Shown here one piece after another: positions 1-5,239 of a DNA stretch of 5,325 nucleotides; the first letter of the stretch is position 1, and each line of letters opens with the position of its first letter. Under the pieces are notes generated by a model, which saw only the letters and a program-made list of their open reading frames with translations, did not search any database and was not told where the DNA came from. The stretch is from Acetofilamentum sp. Its GTDB lineage: Bacteria; Bacteroidota; Bacteroidia; Bacteroidales; JAADGE01. The translations under genes and the position numbers were made by a program. The stretch lies in assembly GCA_020720705.1 (NCBI GenBank), contig DYOJ01000202.1, positions 1 through 5,325 of the forward strand, given 5' to 3'.

Positions 1-134
1 CTAAATATTCAGTACAATATGTAAACATAACAATCTAAACAGATTAAAGAGAGTTCCTAATTGTTTCAAGTAATAGATTGTCAGTCAATTACTAAAAACC
101 TCAACTTATCCCGATTGTAATATCGTTTGACAAT

Positions 135-1067
135 TTAAAAAATAAAATTTGAACTGATAGATTTATAGGTGTAAACCTTTTCGATAACTTCTGCAAATAA
201 ATCGGCTACGGATAGGACTTTTATTTTGGGTGATTCTCGTTTTAACGGAATGGTATCTGTTACCACAAGTTCTGTGAGTGCAGAATCCTCAATACGTGCG
301 TAGGCATCGCCCGAGAGTATCGGATGCGTTGCGATGGCTCGAACGCTCAGGGCGCCGTTTCCCATAATAACGTCAGAGGCTTTAGCAAGTGTGCCGGCAG
401 TATCCACAATATCGTCCACGAGGACAACATTTTTACCCTCTACATCACCAATAACTCGGAGTTCGCCCACAACATTTGCTTTTTCTCTTGATTTATAGCA
501 GATTACCATACCTGCATTTAATATTTTGGCATAAGAACCGGCACGTTTCGTTCCGCCTGTATCGGGCGATGCAATGAGCAAATTATCAATATTTAATTTA
601 TTGATGTAAGGAACAAATATGGTTGCGCCTGTAAGATGGTCCACCGGAACGTTGAAAAAACCTTGAATTTGGTCGGCGTGTAAATCCATGGTAATCACTC
701 TGTCCACACCTGCGGCTATCAAAAGGTCGGCAACCAATTTGGCACCTATTGCTACGCGAGGTTTATCTTTTCTGTCTTGCCGAGCAAACCCCATGTAAGG
801 TATGACTGCGATAATCTTGTAAGCGGAGGCTCTGCGTGCGGCATCAATCATGAGCAACAACTCCATGAGATTATCAGAAGGTTGAAACGTAGATTGGACT
901 ATAAAAACATAGTTCCCGCGTACGGTTTCGAGGTACCCGGGCTGAAACTCGCCGTCGCTGAACCTGTCCACAAAACTTTTACCGAGTGGCTGCCCATAAC
1001 TTTCGGAAATTTTTTGTCCCAAGTAGCTTGACGATGTGCAAGAAAAAATTTTTAAATTTGAGTTCAT
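135..1067 (-). CDS. prs: Ribose-phosphate pyrophosphokinase (PRPP synthetase)
   Basis: This cytoplasmic enzyme transfers pyrophosphate from ATP to ribose 5-phosphate, making PRPP for purine, pyrimidine, histidine, tryptophan and NAD synthesis. From the ATG at 1067 the protein has 310 residues, the usual family length. Visible motifs are FSDGEF (36-41), the catalytic flexible loop ARQDRKDKPR (95-104), the metal and ATP-binding DLHADQIQGFF (128-138), the ribose-5-phosphate region PDTGGTKRA (169-176), and the PRPP-binding loop VVLVDDIVDTAGT (214-226). The C-terminus carries SISSNFIF, a tail typical of Bacteroidetes homologues. The frame continues upstream to a GTG at 1100, but that codon lies inside the promoter -7 box, so the internal ATG is chosen. 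PDTGG replaces the more common PDVGG, a mild substitution. The gene stands alone: 344 bases separate it from rnhA upstream, and no gene is visible downstream. The identification is secure; a class I (phosphate-activated, ADP-inhibited) enzyme is inferred from family resemblance. Confidence 0.97.
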   Translation of the reverse strand: MNSNLKIFSCTSSSYLGQKISESYGQPLGKSFVDRFSDGEFQPGYLETVRGNYVFIVQSTFQPSDNLMELLLMIDAARRASAYKIIAVIPYMGFARQDRKDKPRVAIGAKLVADLLIAAGVDRVITMDLHADQIQGFFNVPVDHLTGATIFVPYINKLNIDNLLIASPDTGGTKRAGSYAKILNAGMVICYKSREKANVVGELRVIGDVEGKNVVLVDDIVDTAGTLAKASDVIMGNGALSVRAIATHPILSGDAYARIEDSALTELVVTDTIPLKRESPKIKVLSVADLFAEVIEKVYTYKSISSNFIF

Positions 1068-1099
1068 TGCTGAGTATTTTGAGTTCGATGATACGAGCA

Positions 1100-1134
1100 C
1101 AAAAGTAACAATTTAGAAGTTTTTACAGCAAAAA
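1100..1134 (-). promoter_or_regulatory. Bacteroidetes-type promoter for prs
   Basis: Reading the minus strand, a TTTTTG element (1134-1129) is followed by 21 bases and then TACTTTTG (1107-1100). This is an exact fit to the Bacteroidetes primary sigma-factor pattern TTTG - N19-21 - TAnnTTTG. Transcription should begin a few bases downstream, near 1090-1095, giving a leader of roughly 25 bases before the ATG at 1067. The upstream in-frame GTG at 1100 would then not be transcribed, which settles the prs start. The element match is seen directly; the start of transcription is inferred. Confidence 0.75.
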
Positions 1135-1235
1135 GTTCTAAAATATACAGCAGACAATTTTTTGTTTAGTTCAACAACATCTCAAACACTTAATTTTTAA
1201 GCAGTTATACTTTTATTGGTAACAGTTTGAGATTG

Positions 1236-1256
1236 GTCATTAGTCAATAGTCATTT
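1236..1256. repeat. Heptamer tandem repeat, three copies (GTCATTA type)
   Basis: Three consecutive 7-base units read GTCATTA, GTCAATA and GTCATTT, with one mismatch in each of the last two relative to the first. The array ends exactly where the 11-base array begins. Decayed heptamer strings of this kind fit replication-slippage repeats in non-coding DNA; no function can be read from the sequence. Confidence 0.65.
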
Positions 1257-1311
1257 GGAAACTCGGTGGAAAAACAGTGGAAATTCAGTAGAAAATCTAT
1301 GGAAATTAAAC
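1257..1311. repeat. 11-base tandem repeat, four copies plus a diverged fifth
   Basis: Units start at 1257, 1268, 1279, 1290 and 1301. The consensus is GGAAAWTCAGT: the third copy (GGAAATTCAGT) fits it fully, the second differs at one base, and the fourth begins AGAAA. The fifth keeps only GGAAATT before the sequence passes into the next array. Every unit carries an A-run near its start, so A-tracts recur about once per helical turn, which could bend the DNA. The repeat is seen directly; bending is inferred. Confidence 0.7.
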
Positions 1312-1337
1312 GTTTAAACAAATAAACGGATAAACTG
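1306..1337. repeat. 8-base tandem repeat, four copies (wTAAACnn)
   Basis: Four 8-base units read TTAAACGT, TTAAACAA, ATAAACGG and ATAAACTG. All keep the core TAAAC at the same place in the unit. The array overlaps the last, diverged unit of the preceding 11-base array. The first two units create the palindrome GTTTAAAC (1312-1319), and CGTTTA/TAAACG forms a short inverted repeat at 1311-1328. No T-run follows on either strand, so this is not read as a terminator. Confidence 0.6.
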
Positions 1338-1376
1338 AACTTTATCTGAAATTAATCATTAACCGTTTACACTGCA

Positions 1377-1404
1377 TGTAAACTCTCAACTGTAAGCCGT
1401 AAAC
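1377..1404. repeat. Heptamer tandem repeat, four copies (TGTAAAC type)
   Basis: Units are TGTAAAC, TCTCAAC, TGTAAGC and CGTAAAC in uninterrupted 7-base phase, ending eight bases from the stop codon of rnhA (1412-1414 on the plus-strand numbering). The second copy is the most diverged, with two mismatches. It is a different heptamer from the GTCATTA type 120 bases to the left. Confidence 0.55.
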
Positions 1405-1411
1405 AGGATAA

Positions 1412-1894
1412 TCAGTCGAATAAAAGGTCATCGTCAGTTTCGGATTGCTCAAAAAAAACATCGGGCGGTAAATTAGACAACTGAGATGCGGCAACTGCAA
1501 GCTTATCACAGCGTTCGTTTTCCGGAATATTGGAATGTCCCTTCACCCAAACAAATTTCACAACATGTTTTCGATAAATTTCCAAAAACCTACGCCACAA
1601 ATCCGGATTTTTCTTTTTCGCAAAGCCTTTTTTCTCCCAAGAAAAAACCCATGATTCTTCGACAGCTTTTACAACATATTGCGAATCTGAATAAACCGTA
1701 ACTTCACAAGGGATTTGTTTTAAGGCTTCTAAACCGGCAATAACTGCGAGTAACTCCATGCGATTATTGGTTGTTCGCCTAAATCCTCCGGACAATTCTT
1801 TGCGATGCTGCCCGGACAGCAACACTGTCCCGAAACCTCCCGGACCGGGATTTCCGCTTGCTGCACCGTCAGTATAGATTGTAATTTTGGTCAT
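1412..1894 (-). CDS. rnhA: Ribonuclease HI
   Basis: This cytoplasmic, metal-dependent endonuclease cuts the RNA strand of RNA-DNA hybrids, removing R-loops and leftover primers. The 160-residue protein matches the length of the E. coli enzyme. The complete catalytic set is visible: D9 in YTDGAASGNPGPGG, E47 in NNRMELLAV, D70 in YSDSQYV, H120 in WVKGHS and D130 in NERCDKLA, equivalent to E. coli D10, E48, D70, H124 and D134. The basic protrusion/handle segment is present as WEKKGFAKKKNPDLW (86-100). There is no N-terminal hybrid-binding domain, so this is the plain single-domain type. The C-terminal tail is acidic (SETDDDLLFD). The ATG at 1894 is the natural start, since it falls three residues before the first beta-strand. 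No clear -7/-33 promoter was found; the upstream DNA instead holds a 14-base repeat and a palindrome cluster. Confidence 0.97.
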   Translation of the reverse strand: MTKITIYTDGAASGNPGPGGFGTVLLSGQHRKELSGGFRRTTNNRMELLAVIAGLEALKQIPCEVTVYSDSQYVVKAVEESWVFSWEKKGFAKKKNPDLWRRFLEIYRKHVVKFVWVKGHSNIPENERCDKLAVAASQLSNLPPDVFFEQSETDDDLLFD

Positions 1895-1919
1895 AAAACT
1901 ACTTGGTTACATATCGAAA

Positions 1920-1968
1920 GATTAGGAATTTGGTGTTAGGTATTGGGAATTAGGATGTAGGAGTTTGG
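1920..1968. repeat. 14-base tandem repeat, three copies plus half (nnTTAGGnATTnGG)
   Basis: Units begin at 1920, 1934, 1948 and 1962. The first two fit nnTTAGGnATTnGG exactly; the third keeps TTAGG and the final GG; the fourth keeps only TT-GG and then fades. The plus strand has regularly spaced GG or GGG runs, so a weak two-layer G-quadruplex is conceivable but unproven. The array begins 26 bases upstream of the rnhA start codon, so it lies in or near that gene's promoter or leader. Confidence 0.65.
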
Positions 1969-1979
1969 CTATGCAATTT

Positions 1980-1999
1980 ATCAAAATTTTGATTATCAA
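1980..1999. repeat. Overlapping palindromes with ATCAA/TTGAT half-sites
   Basis: A perfect 14-base palindrome, ATCAAAATTTTGAT (1980-1993), overlaps a second inverted repeat, TTGAT-T-ATCAA (1989-1999). Together they give three 5-base half-sites in alternating orientation. The position is 86-105 bases upstream of the rnhA start and about 60-80 bases downstream of the tRNA. It could be an operator for a dimeric regulator, but AT-rich DNA produces such palindromes by chance and no regulator gene is nearby. Confidence 0.4.
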
Positions 2000-2037
2000 T
2001 GAGTTATTCTTTCCAAAAATTTAAACAAAACATTGCC

Positions 2038-2053
2038 AAAAAACCCGAAAAAA
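2038..2053 (-). terminator. Possible T-tract terminator after tRNA-Arg
   Basis: Just beyond the tRNA 3' end, the minus strand has two runs of six T (2053-2048 and 2043-2038) separated by CGGG. There is no separate GC hairpin; the folded tRNA itself ends about six bases before the first T-run and could act as the stem. This is a plausible transcript end, inferred from base composition only. Confidence 0.35.
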
Positions 2054-2058
2054 GGATG

Positions 2059-2130
2059 TGGTCTTACCGAGACTCGAACTCGGATCAAAAGTTTAGGAAA
2101 CTTCTATTCTATCCCTTGAACTATAAGACC
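2059..2130 (-). tRNA. tRNA-Arg (anticodon CCT)
   Basis: The 72-base sequence folds into a full cloverleaf. The acceptor stem is GGTCTTA with TAAGACC. The D-stem is GTTC/GAAT, with GGG in its loop. The anticodon stem is GAAGT/ACTTT around the loop TTCCTAA, with anticodon CCT at 2097-2095. The variable loop is four bases (TGAT), and the T-arm is CCGAG-TTCGAGT-CTCGG. The discriminator base is A (2059). The CCA tail is not encoded, since the genome continues CAT, so it must be added after transcription. This tRNA decodes AGG, a minor arginine codon. It lies between the ferredoxin and rnhA genes on the same strand, with its own promoter-like element upstream. Confidence 0.96.
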
Positions 2131-2146
2131 ATATTTTTTCGGACAG

Positions 2147-2154
2147 CAAAGATA
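2147..2154 (-). promoter_or_regulatory. Promoter -7 box for tRNA-Arg
   Basis: The minus strand carries TATCTTTG, an exact match to the Bacteroidetes -7 pattern TAnnTTTG, ending 16 bases before the first base of the mature tRNA. The expected -33 TTTG is poor: only TTCTG is found at a slightly short 18-base spacing. The placement in the 41-base gap between the ferredoxin stop codon and the tRNA argues that the tRNA is transcribed on its own and not only by read-through. Confidence 0.5.
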
Positions 2155-2171
2155 GTAATTTTCAACATAAG

Positions 2172-2399
2172 TCAGAATTTTTCGACACGAATTATATTTA
2201 CCGGACAAATTTTTGCGGCTTCCGTGTTTTGCTCATATTCGTCGTCGGTAGCCACAGCCGTGTAAACTCCTTTACGCTCGCGCCCGTCAAGCAGATTGCT
2301 TTTACCGTCAGATTCGTCCATACTCCAACGATACGGAGCAACTTCTGCACAATAATTGCACCCGATACATTTATCTCTGAAATGTGTAATTCTTATCAC
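2172..2399 (-). CDS. Small 4Fe-4S ferredoxin (single cluster)
   Basis: This is a 75-residue soluble electron carrier. Three cysteines form CIGCNYC (C11, C14, C17), followed directly by AEVAPYRW, and the fourth cluster ligand is C65 in the ICPVNII segment. That gives one complete [4Fe-4S] site. The second cluster found in clostridial-type two-cluster ferredoxins is missing, with its region replaced by an acidic stretch (DESDGK, TDDEYEQNTE). The start is GTG at 2399, giving MIRITHFRDKCIGC, which places the first cysteine where related ferredoxins have it; no nearby in-frame ATG exists. A weak purine-rich ACGGGA lies just upstream. The physiological partner cannot be read from the neighbours: the gene is flanked by a tRNA and a divergent lipoprotein gene, with 68 bases between the two start codons. 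The ferredoxin identity is firm; the partner redox enzyme is unknown. Confidence 0.9.
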   Translation of the reverse strand: MIRITHFRDKCIGCNYCAEVAPYRWSMDESDGKSNLLDGRERKGVYTAVATDDEYEQNTEAAKICPVNIIRVEKF

Positions 2400-2426
2400 A
2401 ATGTCCCGTTTTTCACTTAAAATGTT

Positions 2427-2434
2427 TACTTTTA
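2427..2434 (+). promoter_or_regulatory. Candidate -7 box for the lipoprotein gene
   Basis: TACTTTTA differs from the Bacteroidetes -7 pattern TAnnTTTG at one base and sits 33 bases before the ATG at 2468, leaving room for a leader of about 25 bases. No TTTG lies at the expected distance upstream, so support is limited to the -7 element and its position in the divergent gap. Confidence 0.35.
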
Positions 2435-2467
2435 CAACCTGAAATTTTCATTGTTTTGAAAGTAAAT

Positions 2468-5239
2468 ATGATTCGCAAAAATATAAAATTTCTGATAATT
2501 CCGATTATCGCCTTGCTTTTGCAATATTGTGCCCAACCCGGAAGCCTCACAGGCGGAGCTAAAGATACCGAACCTCCACGCTTAACCAAAAGCTATCCGG
2601 CTGTACAGCAACGTAATATTAAGCCTAAAAAAATCGTCATTTCTTTTGACGAATACTTAAACCTTGATAATATTCAAGGGAAATTTTTGTCCTCCCCTCC
2701 CCTGCTTGTTAAGCCTAAAATTGACATGAAAGGAAAAAGTATCGTGATAAAATTAAAGGAAGAGTTGCGGGATTCAGTAACTTACACTTTTACGTTTCAG
2801 GATGCGGTTCAGGATTATCACGAAAATAATGCGATAGAGGATTTCAGATTTGTTTTTTCAACAGGTAATTCGATTGACAGTCTCGCAGCATCCGGCAGAT
2901 TATTGGATGCTTTTACACAAACCGCTGTAAAAGACGCATTTGTGATGCTTTACGACATCAATAGCGACTCAATTCCATACCAAGAGGCTCCGCTTTACAT
3001 CGCCCGAACAGACTCTTCGGGGCGTTTTACGGTTGATTATATCCGAAGCGGAAAGTATAAGGTATTTGCCATTTCAGATATTGACCAAAATTACAAATAT
3101 TCACTCCCCTACGAGCAAATCGCGTTCATTGATACGCTGATATATACTCGCGCCGAAAGAATTTTACAATCAGATACGATAAAAGCGGGCACTATTTTAG
3201 ACCGTATTATGGGAAGTGATACTTTAAGTTCAGATACTTTACGAAACGATACTGTTCTATCACATTTCACAACAAAATATTACCCTGATAATCTCAATTT
3301 ATTTTTATTTGAAGAAGACTCAAAAAAACAATTTATTGAAACCTATTCGCGTACAATGAAAGGTAAACTAACTTTTGCTTATGCCAAATTACCTGACAGT
3401 GTGAAAATTGAAGCATTGAATTTCAATCTTAATCAAGCTCGGATTGAACGTACAGACACGGGCAGATATGTAACTTATTGGCTGCCGCCGACCGAAGAAA
3501 TTTTACAGGATTCTCTATCACTTCGTGTATTTTATACGAACAAAGATTCATTGGAAAACATTGTCAATGAAGAAGATACAATACATTTCAGATACGAAAC
3601 ACCAAAAGATTCACTTAAAGTCAAACGATTGAAAATTTCTTATGGAATAACCGACCATAAACACACCGAACCTTTTGAAATTCAATTTGATGCACCGATA
3701 GACTCGCTTTATCTCGAACGACTTACCCTCAGTGAAATTATTGATACTTTGGTGCATGATGCTAAAAAACAAGCACTTATTTCGGCATTTAGACCGGATA
3801 ACTCAACGTTGATTTTTGCATTCAAACGACCGCTGGTTAAGGATTTGAACATTCGATTTTTGGATTCACTTACGGCAAAATCAGTTACCGAACTTAAACA
3901 CAGCCCAAACAGAGATACCGTTGTTTGTAACCTGACAAACAAGGAACTTGCACTTAAAGAAACTTTGAAGATACGTGTTGAGTATGACAATGATTTCTAT
4001 TTGAATCAAATTCAAAAATTTGCGGATACAGTTTCATTATTTGTTACCGGACAAGCAGTTACGCACGAGAAACGCATACATCCCGATACACTCGAACTTG
4101 AATTCAGCCAACCACTGCGAACACCGCCCAATGTAGAATTGCTCGGTTTTACAGCTTCGGATTTCAAAAATATCTATAGTCCATACTCTACAAAATTCAA
4201 AATAGCTTTGCTTACCAAAAACCTCATTGAAACAGATACCATAGACCTTCAACTTTCAACGGCAGAAGGAGATTCGGCAGATGTCAAGTCTCGAAATTTC
4301 GAATACAAAACAACACTCATTTACAAGCCGATACCGCAAGGAGTAAAAAAATCCGAACGCACTGCATCGGATAAATTTTACATTCAAATGATGTCGCCAC
4401 ACTATCAGGATTTGAAGTTAGAAGCTATAAATCCGACACTTTCCGGCACATGGTACAAACAAAGCGGAGCACAGGATTCTCTTGCTTTTTCGTTCAGTGA
4501 TGCAGCAGCTCGAGCCGAAAAAAAATTAAAAGTTGCACTCACTTATACTTTCAAAAACGCACGATTAAAATATGAAACCCGAACCGACACCCTTATTTTG
4601 GAACGTAAAGAAATCTCGAACAGGAAAAATTCCGGCAGAAATACAGACGGAAAAATCTCGGTTAAAGTAGAAGTTCCTGTCGAATACAAACTGTCTCCGG
4701 ATTCAACTCGCATGCGTAGTTTTTTTATAAATTACGCATGGAAACCCGGATTCACTTACTTGCTAAACTCTGACAGTCTGGCATTTACAGATATGTTCGG
4801 GCGCACAAACACCGAATCCGAAAGTCGAATATCTGTTCGAAAAGAAGAATCATATAGTGAATTGTCGCTCACGATTTCTTATGTCGGATTGTTAAACTCC
4901 GAGAAATTTTTTGCTCCCAAAACAAGCACTTTAGACTCCGCAAACTTTACAAGTTTAAATGAAGGACAGGTCATGGTTCAACTGATTAATTCAAAGAAAA
5001 TCATTGTTGAAGAAATTTACATAAAAACAGACAGCACATTGAATTTCAAACACTTAATACCTGACAAATACACGTTAAAATTCATTTATGACAAAAATTC
5101 AGACGGTAAATTTTCAACAGGTATCTACTTAAAGAAAATACAACCGGAAAGAGTCTTGCTTATCCCCGAGCCTATCGAACTCAAAGCTAAAGATAATAAA
5201 GAATTGAATTTCAAGATGTTATTCTATAATTATTATTAA
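2468..5239 (+). CDS. Large Ig-like domain lipoprotein of the Bacteroidetes envelope, function unknown
   Basis: The 923-residue protein starts at ATG 2468, two codons before a basic stretch and a hydrophobic segment (8-18); a TTG four codons upstream is less likely. The signal ends in LLLQYC, making Cys21 the probable lipidated residue, although Tyr at -1 is unusual. The mature start, CAQPGSLTGGAKDTEPP, is typical of a Bacteroidetes lipoprotein family with an SbsA-like Ig domain (about 34-133, containing IVISFDEY and ending FRFVFSTG). A prealbumin-like module follows (about 138-225; TDSSGRFTVDYIRSGKYKVFAISD), then a DT-rich linker (235-263). Further beta-rich segments include three with similar opening strands (about 403, 542 and 637). 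A conserved C-terminal part (about 757-923) contains AFTDMFGR and a final carboxypeptidase-regulatory-like module with DKNSDGKF (875-882), resembling a calcium loop. No catalytic motif is visible. A structural or binding role on the periplasmic side or cell surface is inferred; no acidic surface-export signal follows the cysteine. It is transcribed divergently from the ferredoxin, with no partner gene in view. Confidence 0.88.
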   Translation: MIRKNIKFLIIPIIALLLQYCAQPGSLTGGAKDTEPPRLTKSYPAVQQRNIKPKKIVISFDEYLNLDNIQGKFLSSPPLLVKPKIDMKGKSIVIKLKEELRDSVTYTFTFQDAVQDYHENNAIEDFRFVFSTGNSIDSLAASGRLLDAFTQTAVKDAFVMLYDINSDSIPYQEAPLYIARTDSSGRFTVDYIRSGKYKVFAISDIDQNYKYSLPYEQIAFIDTLIYTRAERILQSDTIKAGTILDRIMGSDTLSSDTLRNDTVLSHFTTKYYPDNLNLFLFEEDSKKQFIETYSRTMKGKLTFAYAKLPDSVKIEALNFNLNQARIERTDTGRYVTYWLPPTEEILQDSLSLRVFYTNKDSLENIVNEEDTIHFRYETPKDSLKVKRLKISYGITDHKHTEPFEIQFDAPIDSLYLERLTLSEIIDTLVHDAKKQALISAFRPDNSTLIFAFKRPLVKDLNIRFLDSLTAKSVTELKHSPNRDTVVCNLTNKELALKETLKIRVEYDNDFYLNQIQKFADTVSLFVTGQAVTHEKRIHPDTLELEFSQPLRTPPNVELLGFTASDFKNIYSPYSTKFKIALLTKNLIETDTIDLQLSTAEGDSADVKSRNFEYKTTLIYKPIPQGVKKSERTASDKFYIQMMSPHYQDLKLEAINPTLSGTWYKQSGAQDSLAFSFSDAAARAEKKLKVALTYTFKNARLKYETRTDTLILERKEISNRKNSGRNTDGKISVKVEVPVEYKLSPDSTRMRSFFINYAWKPGFTYLLNSDSLAFTDMFGRTNTESESRISVRKEESYSELSLTISYVGLLNSEKFFAPKTSTLDSANFTSLNEGQVMVQLINSKKIIVEEIYIKTDSTLNFKHLIPDKYTLKFIYDKNSDGKFSTGIYLKKIQPERVLLIPEPIELKAKDNKELNFKMLFYNYY
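3218..3262 (+). repeat. 15-base in-frame repeat encoding DT-rich pentapeptides
   Basis: Three 15-base units inside the lipoprotein gene each begin GATACT and encode DTLSS, DTLRN and DTVLS (residues 251-265). A further SDT occurs at 235-237. The repeat lies in a polar linker between the prealbumin-like module and the next beta-rich segment, so copy number could change without breaking a fold or the reading frame. Confidence 0.55.

Larger units (their letters stand above)
1068..1411. other. Gene-free gap between prs and rnhA, rich in short tandem repeats
   Basis: No credible coding region or RNA gene is visible in this stretch. The side next to prs holds its promoter (1100-1134), and 1135-1235 is AT-rich sequence without recognisable signals. 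From 1236 to 1404 the DNA is largely made of abutting short tandem arrays (7-, 11-, 8- and 7-base periods, listed separately), with a two-copy heptamer ATTAATC/ATTAACC at 1351-1364 and a 7-base inverted repeat GTTTACA/TGTAAAC around 1372-1376. The transcript of rnhA runs into this repeat zone. I see no GC-rich hairpin followed by a T-run, so the terminator for rnhA is not identified. Confidence 0.7.

Noticed and set aside
69..93. AGTAAT/ATTACT hairpin downstream of prs as a terminator
   Set aside because: The stem is only six AT-rich pairs with a 13-base loop and no T-run follows on the minus strand, so it does not look like an intrinsic terminator.
777..1031. Plus-strand open frame of 84 codons inside prs
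   Set aside because: It lies wholly antisense within a certain gene and has no recognisable protein features. The same reasoning removes the other antisense frames at 1486-1701, 1999-2265, 2229-2420, 3709-3990 and 4037-4252.
1068..1100. GTG at 1100 as the prs start, adding 11 residues
   Set aside because: The codon is part of an exact -7 promoter box and the extra residues do not resemble the family N-terminus, whereas the ATG at 1067 gives the standard 310 residues.
1208..1215. TACTTTTA on the plus strand as a promoter -7 box
   Set aside because: No -33 element is present at the right distance and no plus-strand gene follows.
1365..1383. GTTTACA/TGTAAAC hairpin downstream of rnhA as a terminator
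   Set aside because: The seven-pair stem is AT-rich and the minus strand continues with GGTTAATG, not a T-run; part of it is also explained by the TGTAAAC heptamer array.
1236..1404. Repeats as a CRISPR array
   Set aside because: Units are 7-11 bases in direct tandem with no unique spacers, and no cas gene is present.
2456..2467. TTG at 2456 as the lipoprotein start
   Set aside because: The ATG at 2468 gives a normal signal peptide (short, basic, then hydrophobic), and TTG starts are rare.
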